The notes under the pieces: generated by a model | Told to the model about the DNA's origin: nothing | The model's database searches: none | Seen by the model: only the letters and a program-made list of their open reading frames with translations | Program-made: the position numbers and the translations under genes | Assembly (NCBI GenBank): GCA_945903675.1 | Contig: CAMDOP010000234.1 | Location: 1-5,416 of the forward strand | DNA length: 5,416 nucleotides | Source: Crenothrix polyspora | GTDB taxonomy: Bacteria > Pseudomonadota > Gammaproteobacteria > Methylococcales > Methylomonadaceae | Direction of reading: 5' to 3' | In this document: piece after piece, positions 1 to 5,416 of the stretch | Layout: each line of letters starts with the position of its first letter | Position numbering within the stretch: position 1 is the stretch's first letter

Positions 1-591
1 AACATCAACTAATTTTTCTAGAGGCATTTCACGAAATGGGCCACCTGAAGCTGTCAATAAAATGCGTCTAGCTTGCTTTGCTTGCATGCCTGATTGATAA
101 CCAGCAGGCATACATTGAAAAATGGCATTATGTTCACTGTCTATAGGCAATAACTGCGCACCCGATTCGGCGACAGCTTGCATAAAAATAGCGCCAGACA
201 TTACTAGTGCTTCTTTATTAGCCAATAAGATAATTTTTCCAGCCTTGGCGGCAGCTAAGCTAGGCAACAACCCTGCTGCACCGACAATCGCAGCCATCAC
301 TGAATCAACATTATCTAAAGTGGCCACCACTTCCAATGACTTAGCACCAGATAATACCTTAATATCAGAAATCGATGTTTGTTGAAGCTTATCTGCAAAT
401 AGCTGCGCCTTTGCCTCATCAACCACCACCACCACTTCTGGATGGTGTATTAGGCATTGTTCGAATAGCAAATCTATATTGTTATTCGCCGTTAACGCGA
501 CCACCTTATATAGATGATTATGTCTTGCGGCTACATCTAAAGTACTTACACCGATGGAACCTGTGGCTCCAAGTATGCAGAGCCCCTTCAT
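1..591 (-). CDS. dxr: 1-deoxy-D-xylulose 5-phosphate reductoisomerase, N-terminal half (cut by left edge)
   Basis: Dxr (IspC) is the cytoplasmic enzyme that rearranges and reduces 1-deoxy-D-xylulose 5-phosphate to 2-C-methyl-D-erythritol 4-phosphate, using NADPH and a divalent metal. This is the first committed step of the MEP isoprenoid pathway. The frame is open from the ATG at 591 to base 1, giving 197 residues of a family usually near 400. Visible landmarks are the Rossmann dinucleotide motif GATGSIG at residues 8-14, LLANKEALV with Lys126, and PIDSEHNAIFQ at about 149-159, whose Asp151 and Glu153 match the metal ligands D150 and E152 of the E. coli enzyme. LTASGGPFR follows at about 179-187 in the substrate-binding region. 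The loop between the last two motifs is about five residues shorter than in E. coli. The ATG overlaps the cdsA stop by four bases (ATGA), and a weak AGG lies 8 bases upstream, so translational coupling to cdsA is likely. The C-terminal half lies outside the window. Confidence 0.97.
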   Translation of the reverse strand, partial: MKGLCILGATGSIGVSTLDVAARHNHLYKVVALTANNNIDLLFEQCLIHHPEVVVVVDEAKAQLFADKLQQTSISDIKVLSGAKSLEVVATLDNVDSVMAAIVGAAGLLPSLAAAKAGKIILLANKEALVMSGAIFMQAVAESGAQLLPIDSEHNAIFQCMPAGYQSGMQAKQARRILLTASGGPFREMPLEKLVDV

Positions 592-1469
592 TCAACTAAC
601 CTATAAATGAAGTAGATACATCCATAGAAAAAAGGTGCTGCAGCCAGCAAACTATCAATTCTATCTAACACACCACCGTGACCCGGCAATAATGAACCAC
701 TATCTTTTACGCCACGCTGACGCTTAACGACACTAATAAACAAATCACCGTAAATTGATACCAGTACAGTCAATACAGAGATTAAAATGAAGTCAGTAGC
801 AATCAGCGGGTTAAAGCCGTATTTAAGATTGTATAAGTTTAAGCATATCGCAGAAACCAAACCAGAAACTAAAGCACCATACATACCTGCAACTGTCTTT
901 CCTGGACTGATTTCTGGCGCCAATTTAGCGACACCCCATTTTCTTCCAGAAAAATAGGCCGCTATATCTGCGACCCATATTAAGATAAAGAAATACATGG
1001 TCATTTCTGGACCATAAAATGCTTTTAATCTAGATAAAAACATCCAGGCTGATATTAGTACAAACCAACCAATAAATAATTTATATCGAGTTTTCAATTT
1101 AATATTGATGACGCCTGTTGGTGCATTTCTGATTAAAATCATCATTACTATCCAGAATATTACTGGAGGTATGACTAACCACTCTAAAGCACCAGAGTAA
1201 TCTCTAATGTCAGGCCAATCAACAAGCTGAGCGACCAACTCTAATATTTGCGTCCAAAAATGTATACCTAACATCGGTAAAATTAAGACTACTAAAAAAC
1301 CGACCTTAATAAGCACCGAATTTACGCTTGCAAGATTAGTCCATTCCCATGCCGCGACAAGAATGACCAATCCTATAGCTAATGAAAAATATTCGATCGG
1401 TAATAAAAAGACTGCCAAAGCAATCAGGGTAGCAAGGATTGATGCTGTTATAATTCGCTTTATTAACAT
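588..1469 (-). CDS. cdsA: phosphatidate cytidylyltransferase (CDP-diacylglycerol synthase)
   Basis: CdsA is an inner-membrane enzyme that condenses CTP with phosphatidic acid to give CDP-diacylglycerol, the precursor of the bacterial phospholipids. The 293-residue product is strongly hydrophobic, with several predicted membrane segments (for example about 8-24, 28-42, 55-70, 98-113, 130-146 and 158-173). The family signature is complete at about 246-272: SVVKR, then KDSGSLLPGHGG, then DRID. The upstream conserved block ADIAAYFSGRKWG...KLAPEISPGKT (about 167-192) aligns with E. coli CdsA, including an Asp at 168. Length is close to the family norm (285 in E. coli). The ATG start is supported by the MLIKRIITA opening, similar to MLKYRLISA in E. 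coli, and an in-frame stop lies only 3 codons upstream. No convincing Shine-Dalgarno sequence is present in the 24-base gap after uppS. The TGA stop lies inside the start region of dxr. Confidence 0.97.
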   Translation of the reverse strand: MLIKRIITASILATLIALAVFLLPIEYFSLAIGLVILVAAWEWTNLASVNSVLIKVGFLVVLILPMLGIHFWTQILELVAQLVDWPDIRDYSGALEWLVIPPVIFWIVMMILIRNAPTGVINIKLKTRYKLFIGWFVLISAWMFLSRLKAFYGPEMTMYFFILIWVADIAAYFSGRKWGVAKLAPEISPGKTVAGMYGALVSGLVSAICLNLYNLKYGFNPLIATDFILISVLTVLVSIYGDLFISVVKRQRGVKDSGSLLPGHGGVLDRIDSLLAAAPFFYGCIYFIYRLVE

Positions 1470-1493
1470 GGTTGTAGGCTATCTGGATAAAGG

Positions 1494-2261
1494 TTATAGA
1501 GTGACGGATTGATTAAGAACTTGTTCACTGGTATGACCAAAGCGGCGTTGCCGACTTCTAAAGCTCTTGATTGCGTCTTCAAGGGAGTTCTGGTCAAAAT
1601 CTGGCCAGAGCGTTGTTGTAAAATATAATTCTGTATAGGCCAACTGCCATAGCATAAAATTGCTAACACGCTGTTCGCCACCTGTTCTAATAAATAGATC
1701 AGGATCAGGGAGGCCAGCAGTTGATAAATACTGATTAATTAACCGATCATTAATGTCTTCTGTCTTTAGTTCACCGGTAGCCATTTTTTTCTGCACTTGC
1801 AAAAAAGCTTGGCACATATCCCAGTGACCACCGTAATTAGCCGCCACAACCAAAGTTAAAGCTTTATTATTCTGCGTTTGCGCTTCGCCTTCGGCCATTT
1901 TTTGCTGCAATTTTTCAGAGAATGCTAATCGATCTCCAATAAACCGCAATCGAATACTATTACGATCTAGCTTATTGATTTCTCTCTGCAACGTCGCCAT
2001 AAATAACGTCATCAACAAAGAGACTTCTGCTTCAGGTCTACGCCAATTTTCACTACTAAAAGCAAATAAGGTTAAAACCTCAACATGATGGCTTGCGCAA
2101 TACTCTACAATTTTGCGTACTGCTTTAACCCCAGCTTGATGGCCAACTGCTCTTGGCATAAATCTTTTCTGAGCCCATCGACCATTACCATCCATAATGA
2201 TGGCGATATGTCGAGGAACGTTATGCTCGGTATCTATAGCAATTAAATCATCATTAGCCAT
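1494..2261 (-). CDS. uppS: undecaprenyl diphosphate synthase (cis-prenyltransferase)
   Basis: UppS (IspU) adds isopentenyl diphosphate units in cis to farnesyl diphosphate to make C55 undecaprenyl diphosphate, the lipid carrier for peptidoglycan and other surface polymers. The 255-residue length matches the family (253 in E. coli). The N-terminal motif IAIIMDGNGRWA carries the catalytic Asp24 (D26 in E. coli). FAFSSENWRRP follows at about 66-76, NYGGHWDM at about 142-149, and the C-terminal family signature DLFIRTGGEQRVSNF at about 188-202, continuing to Glu211 in TELYF, which corresponds to the Mg-binding E213 of E. coli. All of these residues keep a constant offset of two from the E. coli enzyme. 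The gene starts 11 bases after the frr stop with a weak AGAG about 6 bases from the ATG, so it probably depends on readthrough from frr. Its product uses the isoprenoid units that begin with the Dxr step two genes downstream. Confidence 0.97.
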   Translation of the reverse strand: MANDDLIAIDTEHNVPRHIAIIMDGNGRWAQKRFMPRAVGHQAGVKAVRKIVEYCASHHVEVLTLFAFSSENWRRPEAEVSLLMTLFMATLQREINKLDRNSIRLRFIGDRLAFSEKLQQKMAEGEAQTQNNKALTLVVAANYGGHWDMCQAFLQVQKKMATGELKTEDINDRLINQYLSTAGLPDPDLFIRTGGEQRVSNFMLWQLAYTELYFTTTLWPDFDQNSLEDAIKSFRSRQRRFGHTSEQVLNQSVTL

Positions 2262-2272
2262 AGTTATCTCTG

Positions 2273-2830
2273 TTAAATTGATAGGAGATCCGCTTCTTTA
2301 GCTTCAAGTATTTTTTCTATATCCTTAATATACTGATCCGTTAATTTCTGTATTTTTTCCTCAGCACCACGCGACTCATCTTCAGAAATCATTTTTTCTT
2401 TTAATGCTTTATTTATTTCTGAATTAGCATCGCGGCGAATATTTCTGACCGCAACTCGACCATTTTCAGCCTCATGCTTAACGACTTTAACTAGGCTGCG
2501 TCTACGCTCTTCTGTTAGTGCAGGCAAAGGAATACGAATAGTCATACCATTAGTCGCAGGATTCAAACCCAAATCTGACTTCATAATGGCTTTTTCTATG
2601 GCTTGTACCATGCCTTTTTCCCAAGGCGTAATCGTTAGGGTACGAGCGTCTTCAACTGCAATATTAGCGACTTGTGATAAAGCAGAATCTGTTCCGTAAT
2701 ATGAAACCATAATTTGCTCTAACAAACTAGGGTGTGCTCTACCCGTCCTAATTTTTGAAAACTCATGCTTTACAGCATCGATACTCTTGCCCATACGGGT
2801 TGCTGCATCTTGTTGAATGTCATTAATCAT
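2273..2830 (-). CDS. frr: ribosome recycling factor
   Basis: RRF works with EF-G in the cytoplasm to split the post-termination ribosome so that its subunits can be reused. The start is placed at the ATG at 2830, not at the TTG one codon upstream (2833). From this ATG the protein is 185 residues, the same as E. coli RRF, and MINDIQQDAATRM aligns with the E. coli N terminus. An AGAGGA ribosome binding site lies 8 bases from this ATG. Conserved blocks include FSKIRTGRAHPSLL (about 24-37), DLGLNPATNG (about 86-95), IRIPLPALTEERR (about 98-110) and VAVRNIRRDAN (about 126-136), which cover both the three-helix-bundle domain and the beta domain. The start overlaps the pyrH stop by one base (TGATG), an arrangement typical of termination-reinitiation coupling. 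It ends in TAA, 11 bases before uppS. Confidence 0.97.
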   Translation of the reverse strand: MINDIQQDAATRMGKSIDAVKHEFSKIRTGRAHPSLLEQIMVSYYGTDSALSQVANIAVEDARTLTITPWEKGMVQAIEKAIMKSDLGLNPATNGMTIRIPLPALTEERRRSLVKVVKHEAENGRVAVRNIRRDANSEINKALKEKMISEDESRGAEEKIQKLTDQYIKDIEKILEAKEADLLSI

Positions 2831-3555
2831 CAATCTGTTCCTCTTTCAATTAGCGAGCCTATATCTGCACCCATCATTAATTTCATGACAGCACCTTGCT
2901 CAAAAATATTCATCACACGCATCGGGACGTTATTATCACGACATAAAACCAATGCTGTGGTATCCATAACATTAAGACGCTGATCCAGCGCTTCATCATA
3001 AGTTAATCGTGGATAAAAAATAGCGTCTTTAACTTTTTCAGGATCAGCCGAATAAACACCTTTAACTTTAGTAGCTTTAATCATTAAGCCGGCATTAATT
3101 TCAATGGCCCTGAGACTAGCGGCTGAATCGGTGGTAAAAAATGGATTTCCTGTACCGGCAGCAAAAATAACAACACGGCCTTTTTCTAAATGCCTAACAG
3201 CTCTACGACAGATATAATCTTCGCATACTTGATTAATTTTAAGTGCCGACATAACTCGCACTTGCTGACCTTGTGCCTCTAAGGCATCCTGCATAGCCAA
3301 GGCATTGATAACCGTAGCTAACATGCCCATTTGATCGCCAGTGACTCTATTCAAACCTTCGGCTGCTTTTTCAGCTCCGCGTAAGATATTTCCACCGCCG
3401 ATAACTAAACCGACTTGTATTCCGATATCACATAATTCTTTAATTTCAGTGGCAAGACGCTTAATAATATCAGCATCAATACTTGCGCCTGTCTCACCCA
3501 CTAAAGCTTCACCGCTTAACTTAAGCAAAATTCTTTGGCAAATTGGTTTAGTCAT
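2830..3555 (-). CDS. pyrH: UMP kinase (uridylate kinase)
   Basis: PyrH phosphorylates UMP to UDP with ATP. It is a cytoplasmic hexamer of the amino-acid-kinase fold, and in proteobacteria it is typically activated by GTP and inhibited by UTP. The product has 241 residues, the same as in E. coli. The phosphate-binding N terminus RILLKLSGEAL (8-18) contains Lys12. VIGGGNILRG (51-60) carries Arg59, and VTGDQMGMLATV (71-82) carries the UMP-contacting Asp74. AAGTGNPFFTTDSAA spans 132-146, and ATKVKGVYSADP ends with Asp171, which matches the catalytic D174 of E. coli. The ATG is the only plausible start, because an in-frame stop lies 7 codons upstream. No Shine-Dalgarno sequence is visible in the AU-rich leader. 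The gene follows a 103-base spacer with two hairpins and is followed directly by frr, so it seems to head the pyrH-frr-uppS-cdsA-dxr segment. Confidence 0.98.
   Translation of the reverse strand: MTKPICQRILLKLSGEALVGETGASIDADIIKRLATEIKELCDIGIQVGLVIGGGNILRGAEKAAEGLNRVTGDQMGMLATVINALAMQDALEAQGQQVRVMSALKINQVCEDYICRRAVRHLEKGRVVIFAAGTGNPFFTTDSAASLRAIEINAGLMIKATKVKGVYSADPEKVKDAIFYPRLTYDEALDQRLNVMDTTALVLCRDNNVPMRVMNIFEQGAVMKLMMGADIGSLIERGTD
2839..2844 (-). promoter_or_regulatory. ribosome binding site that decides the frr start
   Basis: The minus strand reads AGAGGA here, inside the last codons of pyrH (Arg-Gly of the C-terminal ERGTD). It lies 8 bases before the ATG at 2830 and 5 bases before the alternative TTG at 2833. 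Spacing, codon preference and alignment with E. coli RRF all favour the ATG. Confidence 0.85.
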
Positions 3556-3580
3556 AATATTTTTCAGGGTCAGTTATTAA

Positions 3581-3608
3581 ATTGGATTAAGCCTTAGCTT
3601 AACCCAAT
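3581..3608 (-). other. 12-bp hairpin upstream of pyrH
   Basis: On the minus-strand RNA, AUUGGGUUAAGC pairs with GCUUAAUCCAAU across a UAAG tetraloop. All 12 positions pair, one of them as G-U. It lies 25 bases before the pyrH ATG and is followed by UUAAUAAC, a weak U-containing stretch at best. It could be a weak terminator or attenuator for transcripts from tsf, or a leader structure that affects pyrH. As DNA it is also a near-perfect palindrome, so a protein-binding site cannot be excluded. Confidence 0.6.
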
Positions 3609-3616
3609 AGCGATAT

Positions 3617-3654
3617 ATTCATAAAGGAACCATTTAACAGGTCCCTTTATAAAC
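3617..3654 (-). other. long hairpin directly after tsf
   Basis: On the minus-strand RNA, AUAAAGGGACC pairs with GGUUCCUUUAU (plus 3640-3650 and 3621-3631) across an eight-base loop, with one G-U pair. Four weaker pairs (U-G, U-A, U-A, G-U) extend it outward to 3617 and 3654, close to the tsf TAA. The sequence after it (GAATATATC) is not a T tract, so it looks like a 3'-end stabiliser, a processing site or a weak terminator, not a canonical one. Confidence 0.6.
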
Positions 3655-3658
3655 CGTC

Positions 3659-4555
3659 TTAGTTACCTCTAACTTGCGCCATTACTTCTTCGGCAAAGTT
3701 TTCTTCTTTTTTCTCTATGCCTTCGCCTACTTCAAAACGAACGAAACGAAGTGCATTGTTACCTTTTGATGCGACTAATTGAGCGATAGTCATCTTGTCG
3801 TCTTTAATAAAAGGCTGACCTAACAAGGTCACTTCTGCCAAGAATTTACCGACTCGACCGGCAATCATTTTTTCTACGATATCTGCTGGTTTACCTTTAA
3901 TTTTGTCTTCTTGCTGAGCTAAGAAAATTTCTTTTTCTTTGGCAATAGTATCAGCAGAAACTTGATCTGCAGAAACACAAACAGGTTTGCTTGCTGCAAT
4001 GTGCATAGCGATATCTTTACCTAATTCTTGGTCTGGTGTGGCCAGCTCAACAATTACGCCAATTTTGCTGCCATGTAAATAGCAAGCGGTACCGCCTTCA
4101 GTCGCTTTAAATCTTTCAAAACGTCTAACCGTGATGTTTTCACCTAGCTTTGAAATCAAGCCACGGCGCATTTCATCAACACTGATACCATCTTCCAATG
4201 GCATCGCTAATAATTGTTCTTCGGTTTCAATATTATCAGCATTCAATAAAGCAATCGTTACGCTATTCACAAAACCTACGAAGTCATCAGCTTTAGCAAC
4301 AAAATCTGTTTCACAGTTAATATCAACGATGGCAACAGCTTTACCATCATCACTAACCTTAACACCAATAATACCTTCAGCGGCAATACGACCTGATTTT
4401 TTATCAGCCTTAGCTAAACCAGATTTACGCATATTCTCAATGGCTAACTCCATGTCGCCTTCAGCTTCAACTAAAGCTCTTTTACATTCCATCATACCGG
4501 AGGACGTTCTTTCACGTAACTCCTTTACCATTGCTGCACTAATATTAATACTCAT
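3659..4555 (-). CDS. tsf: translation elongation factor Ts
   Basis: EF-Ts is the nucleotide-exchange factor that releases GDP from EF-Tu so that it can bind GTP and aminoacyl-tRNA again. The 298-residue protein starts with a UBA-like N-terminal domain holding the first family signature, LRERTSSGMMECKRAL (13-28). The second signature, DINCETDFVA, lies at 78-87. Its TDFV core (83-86) is the part that reaches into the nucleotide site of EF-Tu. The C-terminal part retains HIAASKP, GQPFI and RFEVGEGIEK, and the whole is collinear with E. coli Tsf (283 residues). The extra length is spread between small internal insertions and a slightly longer tail ending VMAQVRGN. The ATG has a good AAGGA ribosome binding site 9 bases upstream. 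The usual partner rpsB lies 114 bases upstream, across a spacer with a terminator, so its level is probably set partly by readthrough. Confidence 0.98.
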   Translation of the reverse strand: MSINISAAMVKELRERTSSGMMECKRALVEAEGDMELAIENMRKSGLAKADKKSGRIAAEGIIGVKVSDDGKAVAIVDINCETDFVAKADDFVGFVNSVTIALLNADNIETEEQLLAMPLEDGISVDEMRRGLISKLGENITVRRFERFKATEGGTACYLHGSKIGVIVELATPDQELGKDIAMHIAASKPVCVSADQVSADTIAKEKEIFLAQQEDKIKGKPADIVEKMIAGRVGKFLAEVTLLGQPFIKDDKMTIAQLVASKGNNALRFVRFEVGEGIEKKEENFAEEVMAQVRGN

Positions 4556-4564
4556 TCTTGTGTT

Positions 4565-4569
4565 TCCTT
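4565..4569 (-). promoter_or_regulatory. ribosome binding site of tsf
   Basis: The minus strand reads AAGGA within TAAGGAAACA, 9 bases before the tsf ATG. Among the starts fully visible in the window, only this one and the frr start have a clear Shine-Dalgarno match. That fits a gene that needs high expression and must initiate independently of the rpsB stop 114 bases away. Confidence 0.85.
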
Positions 4570-4587
4570 AAATTATGTCGTCACTGT

Positions 4588-4615
4588 AAAAACGCCCCTA
4601 TTAGGGGGCGCTTTT
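4588..4615 (-). terminator. rho-independent terminator/attenuator between rpsB and tsf
   Basis: On the minus strand a hairpin with a six-base-pair GC-only stem, CGCCCC pairing with GGGGCG (plus positions 4605-4610 and 4593-4598), and a CTAATA loop is followed at once by five Ts (4588-4592). This is the classic intrinsic terminator form for transcripts coming out of rpsB. It ends 32 bases before the tsf ATG, and tsf has no obvious promoter after it, so it probably works as a leaky attenuator that lowers tsf relative to rpsB. A terminator-like attenuator in this spacer has also been described in E. coli. The plus side has four Ts after one C, so weak reverse activity is possible. Confidence 0.85.
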
Positions 4616-4639
4616 GGGCTTAATCTTAATCGTTCATTT

Positions 4640-4656
4640 CGCAGGGATCACCTGCG
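4640..4656 (-). other. short hairpin just after rpsB
   Basis: CGCAGG (4640-4645) and CCTGCG (4651-4656) form a perfect six-base-pair inverted repeat with a five-base loop, starting 13 bases after the rpsB stop codon. On the transcribed strand no T run follows, so it is not an intrinsic terminator. It could protect the 3' end of rpsB mRNA terminated at the next hairpin, or be part of a larger spacer fold. Its role is inferred only. Confidence 0.5.
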
Positions 4657-4669
4657 GGCAAAAACAGAA

Positions 4670-5413
4670 TTATTCAGCGGCTGCCGCTTCTTCAACAAAA
4701 TCATCAGCCTTTGCTGACATGCCTAAACTTGCTGATCTTGCATCTAGTACACCCGCACAAACGGTTTCACAATACAATTTAACAGCACGAATTGAATCGT
4801 CATTACCTGGTATGACATAATCGATTTTTTCAGGTGAGTTGTTAGAGTCAACAATACCGACAACAGGAATACCTAATTTTTGAGCTTCGCTAATAGCGTT
4901 CTTTTCATAGCCTACATCTAATACGAAAATAACATCAGGAACGCCTTTCATATCCTTGATACCGCCTAGACTCCGTTCTAGTTTTTCTAGTTCACGCTCC
5001 ATACCTAACGCTTCTTTCTTACCAAAACGTTGATAAAGCGTACCATCAGCTTTCATGGCTTCTAATTCTTTAAGACGGTTAATTGATTTCTTAATCGTTT
5101 TAAAGTTGGTCATCATGCCGCCTAACCAGCGATGATTAACATCAGGCATACCACAAAGAGTCGCTTGTTCAGCAACCACTTTACGGGCTGATTTTTTAGT
5201 ACCAACAAACAAGATAGTACCTTTGTTTGCAGCCATCTGACTCAGATAATTCATAGCGTCATTAAATAATGGAAGCGTTTTTTCCAAATCTATGATATGG
5301 ATTTTGTTACGAGCGCCGAATAAATAAGGTGCCATTTTCGGATTCCAATAACGAGTTTGATGTCCAAAGTGAACACCCGCTTCTAACATTTGACGCATGG
5401 ATACTGCTGCCAT
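4670..5413 (-). CDS. rpsB: 30S ribosomal protein S2
   Basis: S2 is a late-assembling protein of the 30S subunit at the head-body junction, and it is needed for S1 to join the ribosome. The 247-residue product (241 in E. coli) begins MAAVSMRQMLEAGVHFGHQT, almost the same as other gammaproteobacterial S2 proteins, and keeps RYWNPKM, FGARNKIHIIDLEKT, ILFVGTKK, VNHRWLGGMMTNFKT, SLGGIKDM and VIPGNDDSIRAV. The C-terminal tail is acidic and Ala/Glu-rich (ends EEAAAAE), as is common in the family. The ATG lies 3 bases from the window edge, so neither the promoter, the ribosome binding site nor the leader where S2 autoregulates in E. coli can be seen. It is the first gene of the visible block and the canonical upstream partner of tsf. 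Confidence 0.98.
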   Translation of the reverse strand: MAAVSMRQMLEAGVHFGHQTRYWNPKMAPYLFGARNKIHIIDLEKTLPLFNDAMNYLSQMAANKGTILFVGTKKSARKVVAEQATLCGMPDVNHRWLGGMMTNFKTIKKSINRLKELEAMKADGTLYQRFGKKEALGMERELEKLERSLGGIKDMKGVPDVIFVLDVGYEKNAISEAQKLGIPVVGIVDSNNSPEKIDYVIPGNDDSIRAVKLYCETVCAGVLDARSASLGMSAKADDFVEEAAAAE

Positions 5414-5416
5414 TTA

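Noticed and set aside
122..599. Two plus-strand open frames (122-385 and 375-599) opposite dxr
   Set aside because: They sit on the antisense of a dxr frame that is open without interruption and has all expected motifs. The real dxr gene runs off the window and explains this stretch.
1463..1681. Minus-strand 72-codon frame overlapping the uppS 3' end
   Set aside because: It is an out-of-frame shadow inside uppS, with no ribosome binding site or family resemblance.
2765..3580. Plus-strand open frames at 2765-2983 and 3341-3580
   Set aside because: They are antisense shadows of frr and pyrH with no motif or independent start signals.
3556..3658. A pyrH promoter in the tsf-pyrH spacer
   Set aside because: AT-rich hexamers such as TTTAAT and TATAAA occur, but none pairs with a -35-like element at 16-18 bases outside the hairpins, so no promoter can be called from sequence. 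An own promoter for pyrH remains possible.
4131..4571. Plus-strand open frame of 146 codons antisense to tsf
   Set aside because: It lies almost wholly opposite a well-supported tsf gene, its product is Ser/Ile/Leu-rich with no recognisable motif, and it reflects the codon bias of tsf read backwards.
4614..4820. Plus-strand 68-codon frame across the rpsB-tsf spacer and rpsB 3' end
   Set aside because: Most of it is antisense to rpsB, and its start abuts the terminator. There is no supporting ribosome binding site or motif.
1..5416. A previously undescribed system, mobile element, CRISPR array or island
   Set aside because: All seven genes are conserved housekeeping genes in a known order, with no foreign-looking segment, transposase, att site or array repeat. 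The only unexplained sequence is two short spacers with RNA hairpins.

Overview
This window is a compact housekeeping block from a bacterial chromosome, with every gene on the minus strand. In transcription order (right to left) it reads rpsB, tsf, pyrH, frr, uppS, cdsA and the first half of dxr, which runs off the left edge. All seven proteins are recognised with high confidence from family motifs and near-canonical lengths. The proteins resemble gammaproteobacterial versions throughout. The order frr-uppS-cdsA-dxr is the one I associate with pseudomonads and many other gammaproteobacteria, whereas Escherichia coli has frr-dxr-uppS-cdsA. The DNA is AT-rich by eye. A non-enteric gammaproteobacterium of moderate to low GC fits best. 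A methanotroph-like (Methylococcales) lineage is possible, but that is only an impression.

Layout: rpsB (ribosomal protein S2) occupies 4670-5413, and only 3 bases of its upstream region are present. A 114-base spacer then holds a short hairpin next to the rpsB stop and a rho-independent terminator just ahead of the tsf ribosome binding site. tsf (EF-Ts) follows at 3659-4555. A 103-base spacer with two long hairpins separates tsf from pyrH (UMP kinase, 2830-3555). From pyrH onward the genes are packed tightly: pyrH/frr overlap by 1 base, frr/uppS are 11 bases apart, uppS/cdsA 24 bases apart, and cdsA/dxr overlap by 4 bases.

The genes join protein synthesis (S2, EF-Ts, ribosome recycling factor) to nucleotide and envelope precursor supply. 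PyrH makes UDP, which leads to the CTP that CdsA uses to activate phosphatidic acid. Dxr opens the MEP pathway to the isoprenoid units that UppS assembles into undecaprenyl diphosphate for cell-wall synthesis. The two long spacers with RNA structure divide the block into three expression segments: rpsB, tsf, and pyrH through dxr.

I see no mobile element, CRISPR array, tRNA, rRNA or unfamiliar gene, and no sign of a new system. The points worth a second look are regulatory: the structured spacers, the absence of Shine-Dalgarno sequences at pyrH and cdsA, and the true frr start.
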